From positions 1-47,744 of the IMG/VR virus record IMGVR_UViG_3300024959_000040: 47,744 nucleotides of DNA. One strand, written 5' to 3'. The DNA is from a virus. The notes beneath the pieces were generated by a model, which searched no databases, was not told where the DNA came from, and saw nothing but the letters and a program-made list of their open reading frames with translations. Below are positions 38,417 to 44,867 of this stretch, piece by piece. Position numbers and translations under genes: made by a program. Position 1 is the stretch's first letter. Every line of letters starts with the position of its first letter.

Positions 38417-38784
38417 AGCGCCGCAGTTTTCAAGACCTGACTGGCTTGGCGCCCCTGGACGCTTTGCTGGTGGTGCTGTGGGTGGCTTTGGTGTGCGCCA
38501 GTACCGCAGATTTCGATGAGCACACCGCAACAGAAAAACAAACCATGGAGTTCCGCAATGACAAAGTATTTGACCGAATTGGAGCAGTCACGGCTGCTAG
38601 TTGGGGTATCCAAAGTGGCCGACCCGCTGGCCCAGCGCGACTTTCACTGGATGGCAGCGCTGATTCTGACGGGCATGCGCATTCAGGAGTTTTCGCGCCT
38701 GACGGTGCCGATGGTGCAGCAGGCGCTGGCCAGCGGCTGGCTGGTGAGCCCCAAAGACCACTGCAAAAACAAGCGCGGCAATGA
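38413..38784 (+). CDS. Doubtful small membrane-like ORF
   Basis: This 123-residue ORF overlaps the previous gene by ATGA. Residues 15-32 are hydrophobic (LDALLVVLWVALVCAST). The second half runs out of frame over the recombinase gene for more than 220 bases and looks like a shadow. A shorter functional gene is not possible without an earlier stop, so this may be a relic whose reading runs into the next gene. Confidence 0.35.
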   Translation: MKRRSFQDLTGLAPLDALLVVLWVALVCASTADFDEHTATEKQTMEFRNDKVFDRIGAVTAASWGIQSGRPAGPARLSLDGSADSDGHAHSGVFAPDGADGAAGAGQRLAGEPQRPLQKQARQ

Positions 38785-39220
38785 GTACCTGGTGACCGCC
38801 CGGCTGCGCTCGCACCTGGAAGCCCTGGTGCGCCTGAGCTACGAGTTGGGCGCTGGCTGCGCGGTGCCCGAGGCCGGCCAGCCGTTGGTGTGGGGGCGCG
38901 ATATCGCAGGGATCGCCGGGCCGCTGTCGGTGCGCAGCTATGAGGCGCGGGTGAAGCTGTGGGTGGCGCATGCGGGGCTGGACCAGCGCATCAGCCCGCA
39001 TTGGTTCCGGCACACGCGGGGCATGAACATCATGCGGCGCAGCCGGGGCAACAACCGGTTGAAAGTGGTGCAGCGGGCCCTGAACCATGCCAGCCTGTCC
39101 AGCACCGGCATTTACCTGCAGATGAGCCGCGAGGAGTTCGAGCGCGAGGTGCAGCTGGTGGACGGCGGGCGCGTGCCCAAGGCGATGGCGCGGCGGATGG
39201 CAAGCGGGGTGGCAGCGTGA
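38558..39220 (+). CDS. Short tyrosine recombinase / integrase-like protein
   Basis: This 220-residue protein has the catalytic set of tyrosine recombinases: R41 (TGMRIQEFSRL), H148-x-x-R151 (PHWFRH), H177 (RALNHASL) and nucleophile Y186 (STGIYLQMS). The N-terminal DNA-core-binding domain of usual integrases is missing, making it about half normal size. GGAG 7 bases before the ATG fixes the start. It lies mid-operon among early genes, far from the attachment site at 4490, so it may not be the main integrase. It overlaps the next gene by GTGA. Confidence 0.75.
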   Translation: MTKYLTELEQSRLLVGVSKVADPLAQRDFHWMAALILTGMRIQEFSRLTVPMVQQALASGWLVSPKDHCKNKRGNEYLVTARLRSHLEALVRLSYELGAGCAVPEAGQPLVWGRDIAGIAGPLSVRSYEARVKLWVAHAGLDQRISPHWFRHTRGMNIMRRSRGNNRLKVVQRALNHASLSSTGIYLQMSREEFEREVQLVDGGRVPKAMARRMASGVAA

Positions 39221-39540
39221 GCGCGCCGATGTTTGACCGCGATGGGCGGCACCTTGAACAGCACGGGTTGAGTGTGCGGCTGCAGAGCCGGTTCCCCAAC
39301 CTGAACCCTGGGAGCGAACAGCTGGTGCGGGTTTATACCCGGCGCGATCCGCGCACCTGTGAAGGCCGGGCGGTGGTGGTGCTTGACGTGGCCTTGGAGC
39401 CCTTTTCCTTCACCGGCCACCTGGATACGAGCGCCGCGCGGGTCTTGGGCGAGACGCTGCTGCTGGCTGCACAGCAGGCCGAGGCGGTGCAGGCCGAAGT
39501 GAACGCCAAGGCAGCCAGAACCAAGGCGGAGGCGCCATGA
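39217..39540 (+). CDS. Hypothetical protein
   Basis: This 107-residue protein starts at GTG overlapping the recombinase stop. It has a strand-rich N terminus (LVRVYTRRDPRTCEGRAVVV) and an Ala-rich helical C terminus (LAAQQAEAVQAEVNAKAA). It is unrecognised and translationally coupled to both neighbours. Confidence 0.55.
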   Translation: MSAPMFDRDGRHLEQHGLSVRLQSRFPNLNPGSEQLVRVYTRRDPRTCEGRAVVVLDVALEPFSFTGHLDTSAARVLGETLLLAAQQAEAVQAEVNAKAARTKAEAP

Positions 39541-39689
39541 TTTTCCAAGTCACCCACGTGGCGGCCGATGGCCGCCGGCACCGGCAAGTGGTGCATGCCG
39601 CGAGCAATGCGCTGGCGGTGGCGTTCATGGAGCAGCTCTACGGCATGGCCAGGGCGTTTGCTGCGATTCGGATTGGGGGTGTTGCATGA
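39537..39689 (+). CDS. Small hypothetical protein
   Basis: This 50-residue protein (IFQVTHVAADGRRHRQVVHA, then a helix) starts in an ATGA overlap after GGCGGAGG and ends in another ATGA overlap. The C-terminal GGVA and the following junction match a recurrent gene-boundary motif of this operon. Function unknown. Confidence 0.55.
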   Translation: MIFQVTHVAADGRRHRQVVHAASNALAVAFMEQLYGMARAFAAIRIGGVA

Positions 39690-39940
39690 ACGCGCCCAAG
39701 AAACACCTGGGTTCCATGCTGATCGCTTACCGGCCCTGTGGCTGTGTGGGCGGGTATTCGTGGGATGACGCCGGGCAAGATCGCGCGACGGCACTCTGGG
39801 CGCTAGCGATGCTGCGCGGCAATGCTGGCCTTTCAGTTCGGCGCGTTGAGCGATTCGAGGGCGATGCACAGCCCCGGAGTTCTTGCCCGGTGTGCTTCCG
39901 CCAGGATGTGGACGCCCTGCCCGAAGGCGGTGCCGCATGA
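39686..39940 (+). CDS. Hypothetical protein with two CxC/CxxC pairs
   Basis: This 84-residue protein has YRPCGCVGGYSWDD and RSSCPVCFRQDVD, a possible zinc-binding arrangement. Both ends are ATGA overlaps and it ends EGGAA. Unrecognised. Confidence 0.5.
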   Translation: MNAPKKHLGSMLIAYRPCGCVGGYSWDDAGQDRATALWALAMLRGNAGLSVRRVERFEGDAQPRSSCPVCFRQDVDALPEGGAA

Positions 39941-40149
39941 GGGCGCTGGCGTGGCGCCTTTGGTGGCGTGTGCTGTGCGTGTTGCTGGTGCCGGTGCAAT
40001 GCCTGGTGTGCTGGTCGATCTGGCTGATGCGCCACCTGTCGCGGGCGGCGGACGATGCCGAGTTGGAGATGCTGCTGGCGACTGTGGAGCAGCGCATTGC
40101 AGCCAAGCGCCGGCGCGACCGGCGCGCTGGCGGGCAGGAGCGGCCATGA
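39937..40149 (+). CDS. Small membrane-anchored protein
   Basis: This 70-residue protein has one hydrophobic helix with Trp and Cys (about 4-30: LWWRVLCVLLVPVQCLVCWS) and a basic helical tail (VEQRIAAKRRRDRRAG). Short Cys-rich membrane proteins of this type are frequent in early regions of temperate phages. It is joined by ATGA on both sides. Confidence 0.5.
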   Translation: MRALAWRLWWRVLCVLLVPVQCLVCWSIWLMRHLSRAADDAELEMLLATVEQRIAAKRRRDRRAGGQERP

Positions 40150-40355
40150 AGCAGGCGTTTATTTCGCTGGTGGCCGAGCGCATCGAGCCGGGGCCCTTGC
40201 GCTTCGTGGCTGGGGTGCTGCAGCAGGAGACGCGGCTGTTTGTGGGGCGCGACTGCGTGTGCGCGCTGCTGGTGTCGTTCCCGCCGGGCAGCCCCGAGTG
40301 GGATTTGGCGTGGCAAATGCGGGCGCTGGACGGCGCTGGGCGCGAGGCGGCATGA
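40146..40355 (+). CDS. Small hypothetical protein
   Basis: This 69-residue protein (KQAFISLVAERIEPGPLRFV, then strands and WDLAWQMRAL) has no recognised family. The start is at ATG 40146 in an ATGA overlap; it ends GREAA in another such overlap. Confidence 0.5.
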   Translation: MKQAFISLVAERIEPGPLRFVAGVLQQETRLFVGRDCVCALLVSFPPGSPEWDLAWQMRALDGAGREAA

Positions 40356-40786
40356 CTGCGAGCCTGCAAACCCGCGTGCTGGAGCGTTTGGCCAAGGCCG
40401 GCACGTGGGTGCCGCGCGAGGCGCTGGATGCGCTTACCACCTGCCGCCCAGCGCTGGACGATGTGCTGGCCGACCTGGTGGTGGCCGAGCGCATCGAGCA
40501 CCAGCGGTTTGTGGGCTACCGCCTGGTGCTGAGCCCATTGGCCCGCCAAGCGCTACAAAAATTGCAGCATGAACCGCAATTGCGCCGTGCGGTAGAGGCA
40601 AAAACCATTGAGAAACGCGGCAAGTCGCAAGTGCGCCTTGGCGTGGCCGAGCGCTGCGCGGCGCTGGGCGGGCGGGTGGTGACGTACGAGATGGCCCTGC
40701 CGGTGTGCGAGAGCCCGGCGGCGGCGTTGGCCCAGGCGCAGGCCTGGATGTCTTTTTGTTCACAAGGGGGGTTGATTCATGGCTGA
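40352..40786 (+). CDS. Winged-helix-like regulatory protein
   Basis: This 144-residue protein has an N-terminal winged-helix pattern (VLERLAKAGTWVPREALDAL, LDDVLADLVVAERIEHQRF). A helical C terminus with a basic patch (EKRGKSQVRLGVAERCAALG) follows. It overlaps the next gene, another putative winged-helix protein, by 8 bases. A transcription or replication role is inferred. Confidence 0.5.
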   Translation: MTASLQTRVLERLAKAGTWVPREALDALTTCRPALDDVLADLVVAERIEHQRFVGYRLVLSPLARQALQKLQHEPQLRRAVEAKTIEKRGKSQVRLGVAERCAALGGRVVTYEMALPVCESPAAALAQAQAWMSFCSQGGLIHG

Positions 40787-41072
40787 CGTGGACTATTGGA
40801 AAGCGCGCTGCCGGCGCGCAGAGGGGCTGCTGGCGAAGGCGCGCCAGGGGCTGTCGCAAACGTATGGGCGGGCGCGGGTGCTGGTGGTGCTGGGTGAGCT
40901 GCACGAGGGGCAGTGGATGTCTACCGCCGAGCTGCGCAAGCGTGCACGGGTGAGCTGTGAGCAGCTGCGCCAGTTGGAGCGGCTGGGCATGCTGGTTTCG
41001 CGCTGCGAGCCGGGCCGCATGCGTGATTGGCAACTGGAGCACCTGGTGGTGCCGATGGAAGGGGAGGCGTGA
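40779..41072 (+). CDS. Small winged-helix-like protein
   Basis: This 97-residue protein has a helical coiled start (YWKARCRRAEGLLAKARQGL) and a winged-helix-like part (GQWMSTAELRKRARVSCEQL, RQLERLGMLVSR). It may act with the preceding gene product. Unrecognised by name. Confidence 0.5.
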   Translation: MADVDYWKARCRRAEGLLAKARQGLSQTYGRARVLVVLGELHEGQWMSTAELRKRARVSCEQLRQLERLGMLVSRCEPGRMRDWQLEHLVVPMEGEA

Positions 41073-41530
41073 TGAGCTTGACCACCGTATTTCACCCCGC
41101 AGCGCGCAAGCCCCTGCCCAAGTTCTGGCGCCCGCGCCTGGACGCCGCGCAGAAGCTGGCCTGCCGCACGATTCACTGGGACTTGCTGACCCGCTTTACC
41201 GACGGCAGCGCCGATCGCGATGCGCTGTGGGACTGGATGGAAACCGGGCTGACCTACCACCAGTTCATGCGCTACCTGGACGCGGACGGCACGGCGTTCA
41301 CCGTCGAGGCCATGGAGGCCGTGACGGAGCAGCTGGCCATTTACGAGGGCGTGGTGGCGCGCTTCGCCCGCACCGGGCGGGTGGGCTTTGACGCCGAGCA
41401 GTTGCTGGTGGCCCGCGCTGCGGCGCAGGTGTTCGACAGCCTGCTGGACCTGGACCGCAACGGCTATGCGGAGCAGGCGGCGCGCTGGAGCTGCGCGCAG
41501 ATGGCGAAGATTTGGGGAGGTGTGCGATGA
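41072..41530 (+). CDS. Hypothetical helical protein
   Basis: This 152-residue protein, predicted mostly helical (DAAQKLACRTIHWDLLTRFT, EAVTEQLAIYEGVVARFART), starts at ATG 41072 after GGGGAGG. It is similar in style to uncharacterised early-region proteins of Burkholderiales phages. No domain assigned. Confidence 0.55.
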   Translation: MSLTTVFHPAARKPLPKFWRPRLDAAQKLACRTIHWDLLTRFTDGSADRDALWDWMETGLTYHQFMRYLDADGTAFTVEAMEAVTEQLAIYEGVVARFARTGRVGFDAEQLLVARAAAQVFDSLLDLDRNGYAEQAARWSCAQMAKIWGGVR

Positions 41531-41934
41531 ACGGCCTGCCATATATCGAGTTGTCTGCCGCGTTCTTCGGGGTGCTGGGCACGCTGCTGCTGGCGGGGCG
41601 TTCGCGCTTCGCGGGCTGGGGATTTGTGGCCTATCTGGTGAGCAATGCCGGGTGGCTGTTTTTCAGCGCCGAGCGCGGGCTGTGGGCGCTGTTTGCGCAG
41701 CAGGCGGTGTTTACGCTGGTGAGTGGGTACGGGGTTTGGACGTGGTTGCTGAGGCCGTTGGAAGCCCAAGGCGGCGAGGTGCTGACAGCGCTGCAGGCCT
41801 TGCACGCCAACATGCTGGCCCAGGATCTGGAGATCCAAGCGGACCGGCCGACAGAGGCCGAATACCTGGCGTGCATGGAGGCGGCGCGGGTGGCCATTGA
41901 CAAGGCCGCGTGGCAGAAGGGCGGTGCCGCATGA
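41527..41934 (+). CDS. Small membrane protein, PnuC-like pattern
   Basis: This 135-residue protein has three transmembrane helices (about 8-24, 28-48 and 55-77), with WGFVAYLVSNAGWLFFSAER and SGYGVWTWLL resembling short PnuC/YgjV-like phage membrane proteins. A soluble helical tail (LQALHANMLAQDLEIQADRP) follows, ending KGGAA. PnuC transports nicotinamide riboside, but this is shorter than true PnuC, so the assignment is weak. Confidence 0.45.
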   Translation: MNGLPYIELSAAFFGVLGTLLLAGRSRFAGWGFVAYLVSNAGWLFFSAERGLWALFAQQAVFTLVSGYGVWTWLLRPLEAQGGEVLTALQALHANMLAQDLEIQADRPTEAEYLACMEAARVAIDKAAWQKGGAA

Positions 41935-42569
41935 GCGCCCCGACCCGTTACCCCCTGGCCTGGCCCGCGGGCTGGAAGCGCATGCAGAGCTACCAGCGCA
42001 AGACCGCCACGTTCAGCCGCCAGGGCAAGGCCCTGACCGTGTTCGACGGTGTGCAGCGTGTGCTCGATGAGCTGGAGCGCCTGGGCGTGCACCAGGACGA
42101 TGTGATCGTGTCGACCAACCTGCAGACGCGGCTCGATGGCTTGCCGCGCAGCAACCAGGGGCGGCCCGCCGACCCCGGCGTGTGCGTGTACTGGCAGAAG
42201 TCGGCCAAGGAGCCGATGCGCTGCATGGCGGTGGACCGCTACGACCAGGTGCAGGACAACCTGGCCGCCGTGGCCGCGACGCTGGATGCGATGCGTTCGA
42301 TTGAGCGGCACGGGGGCGCGGCGATTCTGGACCGGGCTTTCACGGGGTTTGCTGCGCTGCCTGCGCCGGTGTCGAGCGCTGCGAAACGGCCCTGGTATGT
42401 GGTGCTCGATTGCAGCCCGAACAGCGGGCGAGAGGCAATCGACTACGCCTACCGGCGCCTGGCCGCGCGGTGCCATCCCGACCGGGGCGGCGATGCGCAG
42501 GCGATGGCGGAACTGAACCTGGCGCGCGATGAGGCGGCGAAGCAATTGCAGGAAGGCGGTGCAGCATGA
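41931..42569 (+). CDS. J-domain (DnaJ-like) protein
   Basis: This 212-residue protein has a C-terminal J-domain (about 155-208: AIDYAYRRLAARCHPDRGGD, MAELNLARDEAAKQL) with an intact HPD motif, so it can probably stimulate host DnaK. The N-terminal 150 residues (FDGVQRVLDELERLGVHQDD, GVCVYWQKSAKEPMRCMAVD) are unrecognised and may recruit the substrate. Phage J-proteins can help replication-complex remodelling, as in lambda's use of DnaJ/DnaK. It ends EGGAA in an ATGA overlap. Confidence 0.75.
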   Translation: MSAPTRYPLAWPAGWKRMQSYQRKTATFSRQGKALTVFDGVQRVLDELERLGVHQDDVIVSTNLQTRLDGLPRSNQGRPADPGVCVYWQKSAKEPMRCMAVDRYDQVQDNLAAVAATLDAMRSIERHGGAAILDRAFTGFAALPAPVSSAAKRPWYVVLDCSPNSGREAIDYAYRRLAARCHPDRGGDAQAMAELNLARDEAAKQLQEGGAA

Positions 42570-43006
42570 GCGATCACCTTTACAAGCCTGTGCCCTGGCA
42601 GTCCGTGATTCAGGCAATTCTGGCAGTGGATGCCGAAGCCAGCCGCAGGGGAGAGATGTTCCCGCAAACCGCTGACGAGCAGCGGGTGGACCGCAAGGCC
42701 GCCACGCGCGTGGTGGAGATGGTGACTTGGTACGCCAACCATGGAGGTTCGGTGGCAGAGAGGCTAAAGGACTGGCCGCAGGAGGCTGTCCCTGTTGTCC
42801 CGGCATGTGCGCCGGGTTTCATCAGCGTGGACGTGTTCGCGCTGGCCAAGCTGTTGGCGGCCTTGACGAGCCCTGATTACTTCATCCGCGAGATGCAGGC
42901 TACGCGCAGCTTGCACAAGCTGGGCCACCCCAACCCCATCGAGACACTGCTGGATCAGGTGAATGCCTGGGCTGAAGCCGATGCGAAGAAGGGCGGTGTC
43001 GCATGA
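42566..43006 (+). CDS. Hypothetical protein
   Basis: This 146-residue, mostly helical protein (WQSVIQAILAVDAEASRRGE, KAATRVVEMVTWYANHGGSV, FALAKLLAALTSPDYF) is unrecognised. Both ends are ATGA overlaps; it ends KGGVA. Confidence 0.55.
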   Translation: MSDHLYKPVPWQSVIQAILAVDAEASRRGEMFPQTADEQRVDRKAATRVVEMVTWYANHGGSVAERLKDWPQEAVPVVPACAPGFISVDVFALAKLLAALTSPDYFIREMQATRSLHKLGHPNPIETLLDQVNAWAEADAKKGGVA

Positions 43007-43236
43007 GGCCAAAACGCCAAACCCGAGAGACGGAACTGGGGCCGGAGATCCAGTGCGTGAAGTGTCAGGAGTTCTGGCCAGCCGACCGCGAGTTTTTCTA
43101 CATGAGCAAAGGCAAGCCGCATTCCTGGTGCAGGGCCTGCTACGACGCATCGCCCAGCGCGCGAGGCCGTCGTGAGAACTGGAACGCAAAGATAAAGGCC
43201 CAGCGCGCTGCAGCGAAGGAAGGGGCTGCAGCATGA
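43003..43236 (+). CDS. Small zinc-ribbon protein
   Basis: This 77-residue protein has QCVKCQEFWPADREFFYMSK and HSWCRACYD, two CxxC pairs forming a likely zinc site of the type found before HNH domains, but the HNH catalytic His is missing. A basic C terminus (RGRRENWNAKIKAQRAAAK) suggests DNA or RNA binding. It ends EGAAA in an ATGA overlap. Confidence 0.6.
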   Translation: MRPKRQTRETELGPEIQCVKCQEFWPADREFFYMSKGKPHSWCRACYDASPSARGRRENWNAKIKAQRAAAKEGAAA

Positions 43237-44258
43237 GCGAAAACACCAAAATCGAGTGGTGCGACCACACCTTCAACCCGTGGGAGGGGTGCCAGAAAGT
43301 CGGCCCGGGCTGTGACAACTGCTACGCCGAAACGCGCAATGCGCGCTTCGCTGGTGGCACTGCTATCAATTGGGGCCCGGGCGCGCCGCGCCGCCGCACC
43401 AGTGCGAGCAACTGGACGCTGCCCAAGCGCTGGAACGCCCAGGCCGCCGCCTTCTTCGCAGAGCACGGCCGACGCCAGCGCGTGTTTTGCGCGTCGCTTG
43501 CCGATGTGTTCGACAACGCTGTGGCCCCACAGTGGCGCGCGGACCTGTTTGCGCTTATCGCGTCCACGCCCAATCTAGACTGGCTGCTGCTGACCAAGCG
43601 CATCGGCAACGTGCAGGGGATGCTGGCCGAACTGGCCCACGGCAACGACCCCGAGCTGTCGCTGCTGGACATGATGCCGCTGCCCAACGTCTGGATCGGC
43701 GCCACCATCGTGAATCAAGAGGAAGCCGACCGCGACATTCCGAAGCTGCTGGCCGTTCCGGCGCGCGTGCGCTTCCTGAGCATGGAGCCACTGCTGGGGC
43801 CGGTCACGCTCCGCGAGGTGCACAGCGACATGTGCGAGATCGACGCCTTGACCGGCGACCATGGCGTACTGCGTCCGCTGCGCGGCCGGTCTGAGGCCAA
43901 GGTGCACTGGGTCATCTGCGGCGGCGAAAGCGGCCCCGGCGCGCGCCCCATGCATCCCGATTGGGCGCGCTCGCTGCGCGATCAGTGCGAAGCGGCAGGG
44001 GTGCCGTTCCTGTTCAAGCAGTGGGGCGAGTGGGCCGACATGGGCGCCGCTGGCCTCGGTGCGAGCGGTCCGGTCACGAATCGTGCGGGTGATGTGAAGG
44101 ATTGGATGCGGCAAGCAGTGACCTTCACCGATGGCGGCAAGGCCACCGTACAGGCCCATAGCTGGACTGCCCATGCCACAGACCTCATGTACCGCGTCAG
44201 CAAGAAAGCCGCAGGCCGCCACCTCGACGGCCGCACCTGGGATGAGGCCCCCGCATGA
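43233..44258 (+). CDS. DUF5131 (Gp37/Gp68 family) protein
   Basis: This 341-residue protein matches the Gp37Gp68/DUF5131 family: TKIEWCDHTFNPWEGCQKVG, PGCDNCYAE (cysteines C10, C20, C27, C30), RVFCASLADVFD, WLLLTKR, VRFLSMEPLLGPV, HWVICGGESGPGARPMHPDW, GVPFLFKQWGEW. The cysteine layout and barrel-like repeats suggest a radical-SAM-like fold, but catalytic function is unknown. It is common in phage early regions and sometimes near DNA-modification genes. Confidence 0.85.
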   Translation: MSENTKIEWCDHTFNPWEGCQKVGPGCDNCYAETRNARFAGGTAINWGPGAPRRRTSASNWTLPKRWNAQAAAFFAEHGRRQRVFCASLADVFDNAVAPQWRADLFALIASTPNLDWLLLTKRIGNVQGMLAELAHGNDPELSLLDMMPLPNVWIGATIVNQEEADRDIPKLLAVPARVRFLSMEPLLGPVTLREVHSDMCEIDALTGDHGVLRPLRGRSEAKVHWVICGGESGPGARPMHPDWARSLRDQCEAAGVPFLFKQWGEWADMGAAGLGASGPVTNRAGDVKDWMRQAVTFTDGGKATVQAHSWTAHATDLMYRVSKKAAGRHLDGRTWDEAPA

Positions 44259-44506
44259 GGCACACCCAACACCCCACGAACAACGATGTACTGCGCGCCC
44301 CGCCGGGCGTGCCCCATGAGGAATGCCAGCCGCTGGCCATCACCCGCATTGGGTACACAGACGGCACGCTGGGCGTGCGCTCGTACTGGCAGCCGAGCAA
44401 GCAGGAGCGTGAGGCGCTGGCTGCGGGTGCATTGGTGTGCTTTGAGTGCTGGGGGACTACGCACCCGCCTGTGGCCTTGTCGGTTGATGGTGTGGCCACG
44501 GCATGA
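44255..44506 (+). CDS. Hypothetical protein
   Basis: This 83-residue protein (NNDVLRAPPGVPHEECQPLA, WQPSKQEREALAAGALVCFE) with several His and Cys is unrecognised. It has the feel of short DUF proteins with a conserved SYWQPS(K)QE segment seen in phages. Joined by ATGA overlaps on both sides. Confidence 0.55.
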   Translation: MRHTQHPTNNDVLRAPPGVPHEECQPLAITRIGYTDGTLGVRSYWQPSKQEREALAAGALVCFECWGTTHPPVALSVDGVATA

Positions 44507-44820
44507 CGCAGCGCATCTACCTCGCCGGCCCGATGACGGGCCTGCCTGATTCCAACTACCCCGCCTTCCATGCCGAAGCGGCCCGTTTGCGGGCGCTGGG
44601 CTTCGCTGTGGAGAACCCGGCCGAGAACCCGGTGCCGCCGTGTGGTTCGTGGAGCGGGTACATGCGGCTGGCGATTGCGCAGCTGGTGACGTGCGATGCC
44701 GTGTGGCTGCTGCCGGGCTGGACGGGTTCGCGCGGCGCGTGCATTGAGCATGCGCTGGCAGAGCACCTGGGGCTGGCGGTGATGTACCACGGCGGGCCGC
44801 AGTTTTCCCCTGTTTTTTGA
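44503..44820 (+). CDS. DUF4406 protein (nucleoside deoxyribosyltransferase-like)
   Basis: This 105-residue protein has QRIYLAGPMTGLPDSNYPAF, HAEAARLRALGFAVENPAEN and GWTGSRGACIEHALAEHLGL, the DUF4406 pattern. The fold is related to nucleoside 2-deoxyribosyltransferases, which exchange bases on nucleosides. Enzymatic activity in phages is unproven. It is the last gene of the coupled early operon before the REP-like hairpin and the primase gene. Confidence 0.8.
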   Translation: MTQRIYLAGPMTGLPDSNYPAFHAEAARLRALGFAVENPAENPVPPCGSWSGYMRLAIAQLVTCDAVWLLPGWTGSRGACIEHALAEHLGLAVMYHGGPQFSPVF

Positions 44821-44824
44821 CTCC

Positions 44825-44855
44825 AGCGCTTACGGGGTAAGCGCTGATAGCTATA
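44825..44855. repeat. REP-like palindrome before the primase gene
   Basis: AGCGCTTAC (44825-44833) pairs with GTAAGCGCT (44837-44845) around GGG, followed by GATAGCTAT. This is the same ATAGC plus AGCGCTT architecture as the element at 16946, inverted. It has no T-run. Confidence 0.6.
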
Positions 44856-44867
44856 AGAAGTAGAGCA

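Noticed and set aside
44825-44855. Replication origin (iterons) before the primase gene
   Set aside because: Only a single palindrome of REP type is present; there are no repeated iterons or AT-rich unwinding region.
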